Assembly: GCA_027924585.1 (NCBI GenBank)
Contig: BSBM01000186.1
Coordinates: 7,502,001 to 7,566,000, forward strand
DNA length: 64,000 bases
Origin: Larix kaempferi
Taxonomy: Eukaryota; Streptophyta; Pinopsida; Pinales; Pinaceae
Direction: 5' to 3'
Positions 34,109-47,074 of this stretch are shown here, piece by piece. Made by a program: the position numbers and the translations under genes. The notes under the pieces were generated by a model. It was not told where the DNA came from. It saw only the letters and a program-made list of their open reading frames with translations, and did no database searches. Every line of letters begins with the position of its first letter. Position 1 is the stretch's first letter.

Positions 34109-36367
34109 TGTAGTGCCCTGTTTTTTTTTAAGCAGAGCACTAAGTAGAGTTTCTGAGTTAATTTTCCATGTATCAAACCTATTTCAGGTGTAAGGAATTA
34201 AATTTCCAATTTAATCTCTATTTCTGTTAAATGAAACTTAGCTTACTGTCTTGTCCTTAAAATTCATACATTCGTATAAAAAAAATAAACCAACATATCA
34301 ATATTTTCTTGCAACATTTGTTTTCAGCATAAGAATATGTTTCATCGTAAATAAGCAGTAAATAGCAAAGTATTTGCAGGTTTCAGAGTAAGTCTCAGCA
34401 TAATAATCAGATTTAAAAACTAACAAGGAAATTACATTATGCTGATGCTAGTAGACCGTAGGTTGTAGCAGGTTATGTTATTTTTCTTAGTCATCCAAAA
34501 TGATGTTTCCATCCTACCAACCAGTTATTATCTTGCTGGCCCTTGGAAATTCAAGGATTTCCAAGCCCCTGAGCTCACAAACTGATAATCCTGAGAGCAG
34601 TATTCCTTTGGTTCTTCAAACCTCTCTTTGCACTTCCAGCTCTCTCCCCCCCTCTTCCCTTCAACTTCATCCCCTCTATAAACATTTTTCCCTACTCGAG
34701 AAGGCCTTGGACTTACTCCACCGCCCCCAAACTCCCCTCTCGAGCCCCTCAACATTAACTCCTTTCCTCATGTATTTAATGTTATTAATGTCATTAATAA
34801 AATATTATATAAATAGTTGACCTTGTTATGTCTAACTTAGAAATGGAAATAACCACACTTTAATCATTGATTAATCAATATTTAAATGTTACCTATATTG
34901 CAATTGTTATGATATGGATGGTATTATTATGTAAAATAACATTAATTAAATAATATTATTAATTAAATCACCACAAAGTAGTACCAAATGGTGAATTTAA
35001 TAAAAATGTCTTTTAAATCATTTGTTTATCACAATGTTTACCAACAAGTAATACATAGCTTAATTGATTTGTTTTACACACCTTAAATAACTTTATATTC
35101 ATTATCTGAGTTCGATCAATGCATGATTAACATAATTACTTATGACAACTTACACATTTATTCGTTAGGTTAAGTGTTTGTTTATCGATACTAGTGTACA
35201 CATGCAAGGTGTGCGTGCGTGGCCAGCGTATGCACAGATCATAAATGTACTATAGACAAACCCCATCCCGCCTATGCATACCTGCTAACTAATAGTAGTA
35301 TTTACCCCCATGTAGAAAAACAAGCATAATATACATAGTACAAGTACTTTAACATCCTCAGTTATTTAACAGTTAATTCTTTACGATTTCACATCATTAT
35401 CTTTATCTTTACATTAGTTTATTCAATCATGTACAAGGAAGGGTACCTACTACCACTAACTCAGAATCAAGGAATACCCAACCCTCAACAGTACTAACTA
35501 ACTCATCCTCCCATCATAACCTACGTCCTGCATCCTCCCTATCCTTCCTCTACTAGTACAGAAGTGGATGTCGGACTCACCGATCTGACCACCTAGAACT
35601 TGAGAGTGATAGCGTCGGCTGAACAACGGACCTATCCTCCCCTAGCAGGCATCCGACCATCATCATCACAAATACATGGGGAGCGTGTCTCAGCACGGCC
35701 CTCCCACGACCTCGGGTATCATAGGAACATAGGGTGGGAAACACATCCATCCCTCTCAACATACCAGGTCTACACCCTTATCAAATCATACTCTGCTGCT
35801 ATCGAGATTATCAGTTTGTGTTATCGTATCATCATTCTTAGCTGCTAAGGTTTACTGTACGAACATGTTCTTTTCCCAATATATCAGATCAAGTAACTGG
35901 CTATCCCATAGCCCTCGTGTCCTATAAGTTAGTATTTTGCAAAATACAATTTATAGAAAGCATTTCCCATTGATCGCCAATTGATCCATGTTATCAAAAT
36001 CATTTTATTTCATGTAACCTTTTTAGTTCATCATAGATGCGTATGACATATAATACTTCAATAATTCATATAAGAAGATGGTATCCACGTACCGATTCCT
36101 ATATTTCACATCTTATTAATGAAAACGTATAAGCATATACTGTAATCATAAGATAAAGAATTCACATGATAATCATGACATCGTAACCGCATGACATAGT
36201 AACATCGTAATCCAGTGAAGTCATAAAACAAGGTAACTTTATATAATGAGGTCCGTCATGTCGTAATATAGTTTACTCAGTCGAGTTGAGTTCAATAGAT
36301 AATAAGAAAATAAAGTATAGTGTGTCTTAATTGATAAACGCCTGTAATAAAAATATGGGGTGTTACA
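34109..36367 (-). repeat. 5' LTR of the LARD-like element (2259 bp)
   Basis: On the minus strand it runs from TGTAACACCCCATATTT (36367) to GGGCACTACA (34109), with TG..CA ends that are partial inverted repeats. Its upstream 1.6 kb is shared with 26244-27814. The remaining 660 bp (34109-34771) has no partner because the other copy is truncated. A TTTATAG word and a GA-rich stretch near 34640-34690 may mark the promoter region. Confidence 0.7.
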
Positions 36368-37194
36368 CATCACATATTATTTTTATATTGATTTAAACCC
36401 TGGTAAAAATGGCCAATTCTAACATTCCAACTAATGGAAATTTTTAAATTTTAAAAATTAAAAAAATATTTTTTATTTTAACAAAATTTAGTTTAATATA
36501 TAATATGAATTAAAACATTACAAAACATAACTTGGATTAATTTAAACTTATATTAGTTTGACCTAAACCAATTCTCTGATAGGTATAAAAATATTTGCAA
36601 TTCATGTTATCTCACACGCATACCTAAATCATGACGTGATATAAATTATATGGTATGGCCTCAGTAATCCATATCATAAATCCTGACATGTAATATAAAA
36701 TTTATATCATAAATCACGACATGTAATATAAAATATATGGTATGGTCTTCAGTGGTTTAACATATATAGGATATAAGTACTAGCATACCCCAAAAGCAGG
36801 GAAAATGAAACACCGAGAAAAACTTCAATATGTTGTAAAATGAGAGAAAGTTGTGTGTACGTAAACAAAATAATTTTATGTGTTTGAAGGAAAGCCTATC
36901 TAATTTATGGTAGGGATAGTAGTCGATGAAATTGAAATGAAAATCTCTTGCAAGTACTAATAAGCAATAAATACAAACTCATGTAATCGATGGTAAATAA
37001 AATGGAATGTACAATAATTTGTCATACAATAAAGTATACATATGTTAGTAAAACAATAAAGGGTTAGGTAGTTATCAGGGTTAACTATGATTATATTGGC
37101 AATCAACATTTGTATTTTCATTTGGTAGGGAGAGTGTAGGGATTGAGGGTTGCAAGTTTAAGTGTTAAAGGGACAAAGAATGAAGGAGTGCCTC
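36368..37194. other. AT-rich spacer with a short tandem repeat
   Basis: No gene is seen. Around 36671-36740 a 33-bp unit beginning ATATCATAAATC and containing GACATGTAATATAAAAT occurs twice, with a more distant copy upstream. Confidence 0.5.
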
Positions 37195-37610
37195 TTGCTT
37201 TTTTCAAAGTGTGATAGATGAAGTGTCTTTCATTTTTTCATAGCAGTCGAAGGAGAATGGTCATGCAATTCGTAATCCTTCTAATGTTGTAGTGCATTAC
37301 ATTGGAGTGAAGGTCAAGCCTTGACATTCATTATTACCAATGTCAACAGTTGACCTTGATAATGTCAATCCTTGGGATTTATGAATAGTCAATGCCCAAG
37401 CCATCTTGATGGGGATTTGTTTCTTGTTACATCTATTTGTAAGTGGAATTGGTATGTTCTTTGATTGAGATTGGTCCCATGGAGGGCCAATGTAATTATC
37501 AAATTCCATGATAACATAGGATGTCAAATGATGAGGGATAGATCCAGGTGTGTATACAATTTTCATGACCACTCCAAGTGCACCGTTTACACAAAAAGGG
37601 AATCTAAATA
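37195..37610 (-). pseudogene. PIF1-type helicase C-terminal fragment
   Basis: The minus strand encodes FCVNGALGVVMKIVYTPGS, YVIMEFDNYIGPPWD, then IPIKMAWALTIHKSQGLTLS and VDIGNNECQGLTF, followed after stops by LEGLRIA and PFSFDCYEKMKD. This is the C-terminal superfamily-1B region of PIF1-like DNA helicases, including the TIHKSQG motif that contacts DNA and nucleotide. Such helicases occur as cellular enzymes and as the helicase domain of Helitrons. Only about 130 codons remain, with at least three stops. No Rep domain, Walker A motif or Helitron terminus was found nearby, so origin from a Helitron is possible but unproven. Confidence 0.8.
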
Positions 37611-38212
37611 AATAAAAAAAATTGTTGATGATAACATAAGCATAAAACTGTTAGCAATATCGTTATGACAAATGCTTTTCTAAAAAAAAAGGTAACAAAA
37701 ATTATTTAAATTGCAAAGAGATCTCATAAATGGGGATCAATCTCTCAACACAAGACCTTGGTTGCTCACAACAATATTAAAGAAACTATGATGCTAAATA
37801 TGAATGTAAAAATTATGAGTTGCACTGGAGGACTACGCTGCTTTACACTATGAAGGTGTTTAGTTGGATCGTGGGCTTGGTTAACTCAGGATTGTATCCG
37901 TTCCTCTGGTGGATTTTTTTTATGTCGATGGCCTATGAGGAGCCGCCCCCTATCATATGCCGACGTTTCTTCCTTCCAATATCTTTCAAAGTTTGACAAC
38001 AACGAGAGTGCATCCGTGTTTTAATGACGAAGATGATAGCTCGTCAAGGATTGTAGGTTATTAGATAGTTTTAGCGGAATGGATTTATTTGGCTTCACTT
38101 GGGCTCGATATGGCCTTTTCATGAAACTTCTATTGAAAGGAATAAAAAGAACAACCTAAGTAGCCTTGTATCTAGATTCCAAGCCAAGTTTCTTATTCTC
38201 GCCACATTAATT

Positions 38213-38494
38213 CTATTCCTTGCCTTTCCTTCGTACACTTTCAATAGTCTTACTGACTAGAACCCACCCATCCATAGGTAATCCATAACAAACCTTCTCA
38301 TAATTGCAAATCAATATATAACAATATCTGGAACAGAGCCATCTATCTACATCGGTTTTGTGGAGGAGCGTGTAGTGTGTTAAGGGAGGAGAGTATGGTT
38401 CACGATGGATTCTGAGTTTGAACTTGTCGTACACATGGAGGAGACTCCTGAATCTTGCATCCTTATTCTTGATCTCCCAAGAACGTGATTCCAT
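38213..38494 (-). other. Unrecognised 93-codon open frame
   Basis: The minus-strand frame encodes a hydrophilic, basic and tyrosine-rich peptide (for example LLHVYDKFKLRIHREPYS and DGWVLVSKTIESVRRKGKE) with coding-like composition, inside a spacer where other frames are poor. I recognise no family. It may be a fragment of a host gene or chance. Confidence 0.2.
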
Positions 38495-39539
38495 GAATAT
38501 GTATAGTTCTACCCTTTTGAAATCTATTTATTTCAAAATGTGTATATTTCCTTGTACAATACTTTTGGTGATCATTGATTCTAGATTTATTTGTGCAGGT
38601 TTTAGAAGAGAAGATCTAAGAGTGTAGGTTAATCTTCTCACATATTTGAGAAAACAATGTCAAAAATATTTGAAAATTGAAGACCAAACTAAAATTGTGT
38701 ATGATTTCTAATGACATTGAGTGATCTAAGTCGATTTATGAGGTATAAAATAAGATGTACAATGTTTTATATGATTGATTTTGGGTCCCTGGTTAGATGG
38801 TTCATTGAAATGTCTATTGTAAGTCTACCATCCAACTTGGGATGTGTAAAGGGGTATTCTTAAGTCCACACAACCCTTACTCCCAACATAAGATATTATA
38901 TCTCATCCATCAAATTATGATTTTGAGTAGTATTGTTAAATACTACTATATTGTTATGTCTCCATCAATCTAAGAAGAAGAATAAATTAAAGACTATCTA
39001 AGTTGCATTCAAAGATATTTAAAAGTGTCAAGGAACATTACATAGTTATAGATTGAACATAAATAAAATCAATATACAAAATTGTAACCATATATTTCTT
39101 CAAACAAAATAGAATAAAAATAAAAAACTAAATTTTTCTATGGATATTTGACAATGTGAAGAATAAAAATGTTATAATATAGGAAATAAGTGTAGCATTT
39201 TTTCCTTCATGGTTGCATTAAGTCAAATGAATGATCTCAATAAATGTGATCAACACTTAGTTCAATAACTCTAAATTTGCAATGCCCACCCTCACTTGCT
39301 AAGAGTTTTTCAATTGTTCTAGTTATGTCTAGAGAGAGTGGATAAAATGAAATTATTGTTGAAAATGTTTAAAACTATATTGCTCAAAGAGCATGATACT
39401 CATACCTAGTCTTCATCAATCTAGTAATCCTAGGCATTGAATGATCCCATATATATATATATATATATATCAAAATAAATAAAATATTTTTCGTCATGTA
39501 AAATAAGAATAGTTATTGTTTAGTAACAAAGTGTATCAA

Positions 39540-39540
<1 letters not shown>

Positions 39541-39627
<87 letters not shown>
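39541..39627. repeat. Long AT dinucleotide microsatellite
   Basis: About 43 consecutive AT repeats with no interruption apart from the leading G. A second, shorter AT run lies 70 bp upstream at 39453-39472. Confidence 0.95.
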
Positions 39628-39628
<1 letters not shown>

Positions 39629-42600
39629 TCAATTAGAATTTTATGCACATATGAAAAAACTTAGAGGATTGAATGTAATGGTCATTTAAAATTTGCACAT
39701 ATATTTTTGGAGGATTGAATGTATCTTATGAGATGACAGTAGTGCCATATCACTATAACCATAAGAAATGTAGTGACACCTTGAAGAAGTTACATAATAT
39801 GCTCTAAATGGTGTTATTCTTTGACAAATCTTGGCACATTTGGTTTTTCTTTAACAAATCTTGGCATATTTATGAGTGTAAGGAGGATGCTATCTAATAA
39901 CAAAAATTACTTTCATCATATAAAAAAGGGACACCATTAGTATTTTTTTTCCAGTATTGGAGTAAATGCTCATTGGTACATTTCTTTGCTCTATGTGTTT
40001 GCTTATGTGTTTCCTCAGCTTGCGAGAAAAATGATACACACCATTCTAGGTATTCATATTCAAAAATATATGTTTCCTTATCTTGCACTATCATTGATGA
40101 AAATTGCATCTATGCAAAATTATTTTCTTGCATATAATTCCTCATATGTATGAGTGACTTATTTGTGAAATATAGACATCGAACAAACTAAATTAAGGAA
40201 GGGACCATTATTGCAATCTGTTTGCATCACAAATGAATTCAATTAATTTTTTATAATTTTTTAGTAATTCAAAATGGGCTTAAACTCTTCCACCCATTAC
40301 CGTATGTGTTTATTTTATAGGGATTTGAAGGAACACTTGTGAATGTTGAAATATCAAATGGAATTACGGTACAAAGGTGTGGTTATGAAAATGATGAGAC
40401 AATGTGTTGCAGAGGTTTTTTTGTTTCAGGCAAATTTATTTATTGAATCTATTTGAAATGAAAAATTATATAAAGCATCATGAAATTTTTTAAGTTGTAT
40501 GTTCTTGATCGAGTTTAGATATGAACCTTCACAAAATGAATATTTTAAACATCGCAAAACCTAAAATTGGGATTACAACAATGAGAATTATGAATTTGAT
40601 TGAATTCAAATTATAGCATCATCAAGTCCTCACTCCTTTGTTCTCCATAATTACCATTCCCCTTTTCTCGGTTCTATGCATATTTATCTATCACACTATT
40701 TTCTTTCTAGCAACATGACATCAATGTGACAATAATTTGTGTGTCAAATTGATGGGTCCATTTTTCAGGTATTTGATAACCCTTTTTCCACAGTCCAGCT
40801 CAAGCAATCGTAAAGAAACGCACTAAATTGTGGGAAAAGTGTTAAATTAATTATTTAATGAAATTGTTTTTTATGATTAGTCTTCTATGTTAGAATGCGT
40901 ATCAAATAAACTGATTATATGGAAACCAAGCGTGATTGAGCAGGTTCAGGGTCATTAAAGGATGGATGTGTAGAAGACTAAAGGATCACCAAGCTCGGCA
41001 CCCTGTTTCCTGATTTATAGAGGACGCACTCCCACTTTCAAGATGAATCGGCATTTTGACAATCAGTTAGGATCAGAGTTAAATCATATAAATATGGACC
41101 TCTCGGGTAGCGAGAGGCCCCTGCTGTTATTTTTGGGAAAGACATTAGTTTTAACGTTTTCTGCACTATTGAGATACTGAGAAGTACAGACTTCTATTTT
41201 GACATGGATTTTATATATTAATGAAAGATTGATGATTAATTCTAGCGAGCGTTTCTGAGTCTTTATTCTCTCCTAAGTACGGGTTGGGGAGGGCCCCTCC
41301 AACATGTAGGTCAGGAGATTCCTATTTGCAGGTATTTTTCCAAGTATGTGTTTTACATTGATGAACAGTTCTATGATATATGGGAGCGTTTGAATGATTC
41401 ATTGTTTTCTGTAGTAGTTTAGAATGCATTCTGTAGTATAGTAAAACGATTTCAGTAGTCCTGTAGGTTCTTTCTTTCAATGCATATTTTTATCAACGGT
41501 TACATGTGCAATAGCTTTGCTTTCGATATCATAGTTTAGATCTGGAAGTTCACTGCAGTTTCTCATCGTGATTAGTTTCTTTTGACTTCTTAGTAATAGA
41601 TGGGTAAGCATAGAATGATCGTACTTCAATTCTAGATTGGTAAAACAAGTTAGATCAAGACTCCAATTCTATGCGCAGATAGCAGTTACAGACTTTGTTT
41701 CCCCAATAGTAGAATAGCTCTGTTATGATATTTTCATTCTCAGCATTTAATCATTTCAGCATTTTAATTATTTCAAATAGATTTACTATTTTTGTATCTT
41801 CATTTCTTAGAACAGATCAGCATCTAATTACTTCAACATTTTAATTATTTAGAATAGATTCCCTGCTTTATTTCTCAAAACATATTTACTGCTTTCAACA
41901 CTTTAATTCTTTTAATTAGATTTATTGCTTTCCAGTATTTTATTCCATAGCATAATCAGTTTTCACATTTAGTAGACAATCTTTAGAACATCGATACTGA
42001 CATCCAACTGTGACAAGAGATTATCCTATAAGAACACAGATAGTGCATGCATCTCTCAAGTTTGTACGTTCCCCGGGTTGACATTTAAAGTAGGCTCTTG
42101 GTATAGCTGCCCTCATTAGGCATCCACATTAGGAGCTCACCACAAATATTTTGAGAATGCCCCATATCTCTCTTTCTTGTTGCCTTATGCCAATCCCAAC
42201 ATCAAGGAGACATATCCTTCGCAGAATTAATTATTGGAGCAACAATTTTTACCCTAGTTGGGGTTCATAAGAAATCTAGGGAGCAGGTAACATAATTTTT
42301 TTTTATCATCAAGCTTATGCATTACCGATTATGTTCTAACATCTCATCATTGCCTTGCGCACATTTTGCATGGTTGAAAGATAAAGTGATCAAATCAATA
42401 TCCCAAAGGTGGTCTTATGACTAATTTCTTTTAGTTTCATGTCCGTATGGATCTTGGAAAACTCCAAATCATAAACACCTTAGCTTAAATAATAAGTAAT
42501 GGATGTAGTTATGTTATTTTTTCATGTTCCTAGAGGCCTATAAAGAAAGTAGGGTCACTTCACTTCTCAAGTAGGGTCTCTTCATTGCTCTTATAGTTTT

Positions 42601-43681
42601 TTTATAGAATTGGCACCCTTCAACAAAGGCCTAAATATCTACCACAAGGTTTTTTTCTTCTTATGAGACTCTAATAAACATGGCTCCCATGGTTAAAAAG
42701 GATTGTGGTATGCTCAACACATTAATATAAGATGCAGTTACTATGCATTATATGGATACACAAACCATATCCTCCCTAATATGGGTATCCACAAAATTGT
42801 TTAAATATATGGTTGTGTCTAAGTTCTATATTGTCATTTTATGATGAAAACTTGGTTCAATGTTTATGTTTATTTATTTATTTATAATGTTCATATAACT
42901 TATTAGACAATTACATTTGAAATGGCAAAATATAGTTATGATTATTTTCTATTGAAATTACAATTTATTTGTCTTGCCAATAAGTTAAAACTGAACATTG
43001 CAAGCAATTGTAACGACAATATTTTCTTTAAAATGTCTTTGAAGTGTATATTTAATTTGCTATTATCAATTGAATTACAATTATTTTTTCAACTTTTTAT
43101 CATAAAAAGATTAAATTAATATATATCTTTAATTCAAAATTGAATTAAAATTAAGAATTATTTACTTTTGATGGCCAATTAGTGACTACAATCAATCTCC
43201 TCTCAACACCAACTTTAAGTCTTGGTATCAAAACCTTGCTGCACCAATATTATCGAAGTACTATACAGTCCAGTATTAGAATGGTTAAGCAACACAAATT
43301 CGCCGCAACACTTGGAGTAAAGGTTCATGGTGGTTGGGCTTCCAAAGAAGCTACGCAACACTTGGAGTAAAGGTTGTGGTATCATTTTTCTCCATTAAAC
43401 CCTTGGAACAGGAATGAGGCAAATGCTCTCTATCCCTCGATGTACAAACATCATCAGCAATAACTTCATCTGTAAGAATTTAAATTTAATCCCAGGAGTA
43501 GTTTTGCTAAGTATTGAGGGCTTTATAACTACCAAATCTGCCTAACATCTTTACCAACAAAAATTACGATAGAATGAAAATACCTGTTTTACATTAGTGT
43601 GCTAAGTAATAATTTTTTATGCGCCTATGATGCAGGGCCAGAGGTGACCTAACCGATAATTGTGTGAGAGGGTAGGTTAAT

Positions 43682-44572
43682 CTATGATTCTCCCTTGATG
43701 AAATTGGATGGAGAAAGAAATAGCAACTCGGAATTGTCATAGGCATTACCATTTCCTTTACCATTTTTTTGTTTGGAATAATCATCTTCGTCATCATCAA
43801 TGAGGTCGGCATCGGTGACAAATCTCTTCCACATCCAACGCTTTCTCCACACTCTTTCCATCATCTGTTTGGTTGGTATATTCTTCATCTTAGGAATGAC
43901 AAACAACAAAAATACGGACATAACCAACACCCAGCTAGTAAAGAAAAAAAAGATCCCGTATTTGAAATGGAAAAGCATTGACAAGAAGGCCTATGCAATT
44001 GCAAACGTGAACAGGAGATTCACGCACATAGTCACACTATGTCCAGTAGACCTTGTTTCTAGGGGAAAGGTTTCCCTGGGAGTCAACCATCTTAGTGGTC
44101 CCCATGACCAGGAAAAGGATGATACGAAAATGCATACCAACAACACTACCATAATGGCCATGGCATGAGGAATCTCTGACCCATTCTTCAACCCTGTTAC
44201 CAAAAGGATCGCAATAATCACGTGCATTTCCAAACAATATCCATATTACCTGTGAGAATTATGGTTCGCTAGGCAATTAGAGAAGTAACTACCTCGTGAG
44301 AAACATTTCCCAAATTAAAAAGAACAAATAACTAAAAGCAGGGCAATGAAATAGACTAACTTGTGAGATGAACATCTGCATTCCTGCTTCAAAAGAAGCG
44401 CTCTTTGACCAACTTTATCGATCGCATAGATGGAGATAATAGTGGATGCGACATTGACAGCTCCAGTAACAACAACAAAGTAAAGGGAAGCATCATTCTT
44501 TAATCCCGAGGTTTGGTAGAGAACAAGAGCATAGAACATAATGTCATTGATACCAATAAACTGTTGGAAGAT
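43682..44572 (-). pseudogene. STP/monosaccharide transporter pseudogene, 3' exons
   Basis: The minus strand encodes the C-terminal part of a plant sugar transport protein, an H+/hexose symporter of the plasma membrane. Exon 44572-44361 gives [37 protein letters not shown] and [14 protein letters not shown]. The last exon, about 44221-43682, gives PRETFPLETRSTGHSV, MCVNLLFTFAIA, LSMLFHFKYGIFFFF, VIPKMKNIPTKQMMERVW and a lysine- and acid-rich tail. A one-base loss after RALLL shifts the frame. IAQ has become IA-stop at 43991-43993. The expected splice acceptor before the last exon reads GCAC instead of GCAG. Upstream exons are missing or lie beyond the gypsy element at 44769. Confidence 0.88.
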
Positions 44573-44768
44573 CTACAGACAAATGGTTATGATAACATTT
44601 TTTGTGCTTAATGAGATTTAAGAATGGATTCTTTTCTTTTTATTCTGAAATGAGTGGAGATACATCATATGGGAGGTGGAGTACGAAATATGAGTGGGCT
44701 TTTTCAAGTTAACACATAGCTTCCGAAGGTTCCACAGTTTGAACTCTAGCCCTCTGGAAGTTGCATGA

Positions 44769-45710
44769 TGATGTAGGAGCATCGAGACCTAGGAAAAATA
44801 GTCAAAGATGATCTACAAAAGAAGTCGACCAGGGGGGTTTCTGATGACCAATGGTGCGAAATAAGTAAACTGGCAGTTGAGTAGAAGTTGTTGACATGAG
44901 GTCGGTAGGAGAAAGATCAAGAGTCGACAAGTCTAATGTCGACAGATGACAAGATGGCAGCGAAAGAGGTTTGGTGTTGATGGGTTTTCGAACAACGACA
45001 CCGACGGATTGCAGCGAAGTCTAAGCGTGGAGGACGAGGCAAATTTGAATGGAAACTGTGGAAGTTAAGTAAAGCCAACAAGTCAGGTTGAGGGATGATG
45101 AAGTGCAGTATGGTCGAGATATGGGACCGATAACTGTAGCAAAGTCAAAGAAGCACAGGAGTCAAGGTGAAGTACTTAGCAACTATTGGAGGTTGTTGAG
45201 GAAGTTATGAGAAGTTATGAAGGTGGTTGGGATCATGATAGATGTCACCACAGGTAGAGGTTGTGCAACACAACTAGAGGGAGATGACTATTGCAAGTCT
45301 GCAGGATCTAGAGAATTCGACGGACAAAGGAAGAGTGTCTCAGGGAAAGGAGTGAGCCTCAGGAAGAGAAGCAACGGAGCAGAGTAGAAGAGTAGTGCAA
45401 AGGCATAGAGGAAGGGATCATTCATCCATTTCTAAGTGAGTTATTTCATTCAGCAGAGACCATGAGAGGGAGAAATATCACACATAGATGAGAAAAAACT
45501 GAGAGAAACATAGTTTCATTTCTGTATATTGTAACAGGCTAAGGCCGACTAGTTTCATAGATTGCTTTGTAGTTAAACATTGTAATTTGATTCAGTTTAA
45601 TAGAATCCAGCTTCTGGCATTCATTTCACATCTATTTCTTGTGAGAACCTGTGTGTTGTTGTGTGTCATAGTTAATCAAGAGGCCCCTTGTCGGGACTGA
45701 CCTTGCATCA
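44769..45710 (+). repeat. Chromovirus 5' LTR (942 bp)
   Basis: It starts TGATGTAGGAGCATC and ends CTTGCATCA just before the primer site. It aligns end to end with 50434-51388. No canonical TATAAATA box is evident. Confidence 0.85.
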
Positions 45711-45713
45711 GTT

Positions 45714-45726
45714 TGGTATCAGAGCC
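45714..45726 (+). promoter_or_regulatory. Chromovirus primer binding site, with a degenerate second copy
   Basis: TGGTATCAGAGCC is complementary to initiator tRNA-Met and lies three bases after the LTR. A near copy, TTGGTATGAGAGCCT, occurs at 45779-45793, so the site and its surroundings may have been duplicated. Confidence 0.85.
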
Positions 45727-46069
45727 AAATCATGCTATGAGCAGGAGAGACAACGATACCAACCTATCTATCGTTAGTTTGGTATGAGAGCCTAGAGAAG
45801 AATCTGATTGATCAGTTGAATAGGAAGAGATGGAAGAGCCTCTATGTGCATGAACAAATGCAGTTGCGGTTGGGTAGATTTGTGCACAGGTTTGAAGTCT
45901 GACCAGTGAGATCACAACGATCAAAGAGATCCAAATACGTGGTTGTATTCCTGATGCACTTGACCATAACGATGAGGAATTCGAGGAAGTGGAAGCACGG
46001 GAAGCAACGAAGGAAGAGCCAGAAGACAGATTCATCAAGATTCTAACAGAGATGAGAGGTTAGACAAAG

Positions 46070-46863
46070 ATGGATGTACCTACCTACTTGGGAAGTCTGG
46101 ATTCAGAAGACTTGATAGATTGGTTCATAGAAATGGAGAAATACTTCAACATAGAGCATATAGAGGATCCTAAACGGGTTAAAATTGCATGTATGAGGTT
46201 GAAGGGTCATGCCTCATTGTGGTGGGACAATGTGCAAGCTGACAGAGTCAAGAAAGGCAAGGATAAAATCAAGTCTTGGGATAGGATGGTTTCCAAGATG
46301 AAAGGGAAGTTCTTTCCCAGTGACTATGTGATTTCCTTGTTCAAAAAGCTGCAAAACTTTTGACAGAAAGAGATAACCGTGAAGGAGTACACAAAAGAGT
46401 TCTATAGACTGTCGATTTAGTCTGGTCAAACCGACGAAGGCGAAGAAGCTGTTGCGAGATATATAAATGGATTGAAGTATTCCATATAGGACTAGTTGAT
46501 CCTGTCGAGGTTCAGATCGGTCGGTGAAGCCTATCAACTAGCTCTGAAGCCAGAAGAGAAACTGTCGAGGATAACTACGTCGACCAGAGGTAGGATGACA
46601 GGTCAAGGGGCAAAGATTGTTTCCACAAAGGGCCAAAGTAGTGGAATCAAGAGAGAAGCCATCGAAGATAAACGATGTGCAAAAGGGACAACGACCAGAG
46701 AAAGAATGCAGGGAAAATGATGGGATGGTCGAGAGACCCATGGTCAGGGTGCATATGGTCAAAATTGTCCAACAGACAAGAAAGGAGCTGAAAAACCAGA
46801 TGGAGTCTGTTATAAGTGTCACGGAGTGGGACACAAATCCTATGAATGCCCATAGAATCTACA
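46070..46863 (+). pseudogene. Chromovirus gag remnant
   Basis: The plus strand encodes a retrotransposon gag core (WFIEMEKYFNIEHIED, VKIACMRLKGHASLWWDNV, KMKGKFFPSDY), then after stops a KEYTKEFYRL-like segment and a CX2CX4HX4C zinc knuckle (CYKCHGVGHKSYECP) at about 46810-46851. The knuckle is intact, but at least three stops (for example after LQNF at 46361-46363) and frame changes break the protein. Confidence 0.85.
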
Positions 46864-47074
46864 TGTGATGGATGAGTCGAAACCCAGACGTCGAAGAGAT
46901 GAGCAAGTCAACGAGGGGACACAATCAACATCTGAAAATGGAGAAGAGGGTAGAGGAAGAGGTCGAACTATGAAGGGCAGGAGAACGTTTGTTCAAGATG
47001 ACCGATGGGACGACAAGGAGTTGACATAGCGAAAGGCTATCTTTCAGACTTGAGTGTTGATCAGTGACAGGTAT

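Larger units (their letters stand above)
26244..36367 (-). mobile_element. Large gypsy-like LTR element without polyprotein (LARD-like)
   Basis: Two directly repeated blocks (26244-27814 and 34772-36367) flank 6-7 kb. On the minus strand the upstream LTR ends at 34109 followed by a tRNA-Met primer site, and the downstream LTR is preceded by the gypsy-type palindrome and purine-rich tract. This fixes the orientation. No gag, protease, reverse transcriptase or integrase motif is readable in the internal region, so it looks like a non-autonomous large derivative. The two LTR blocks are very similar apart from a 28-bp indel, which suggests fairly recent insertion. Confidence 0.65.
37611..43681. 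other. Six-kilobase AT-rich spacer
   Basis: No gene with a recognisable domain. It holds a long AT microsatellite (39541-39627), a shorter one (39453-39472), a GC-richer patch at 40900-41330 with a TATAAATATGG word near 41088 that could be part of an old LTR, a TTTAATTATTTNA-rich repeated tract at 41750-41950, and an exact 21-bp direct repeat with a 50-bp period at 43305-43375. Confidence 0.5.

Noticed and set aside
34500-34820. 106-codon plus-strand frame rich in Ser, Pro and Leu
   Set aside because: It lies in the LTR of the minus-strand element, spans the U5-side boundary and has low-complexity composition.
40840-41330. Possible solo LTR with TATAAATATGG and a GGGCCCCTCC end
   Set aside because: I could not find a matching TG start, a second copy or a target duplication.
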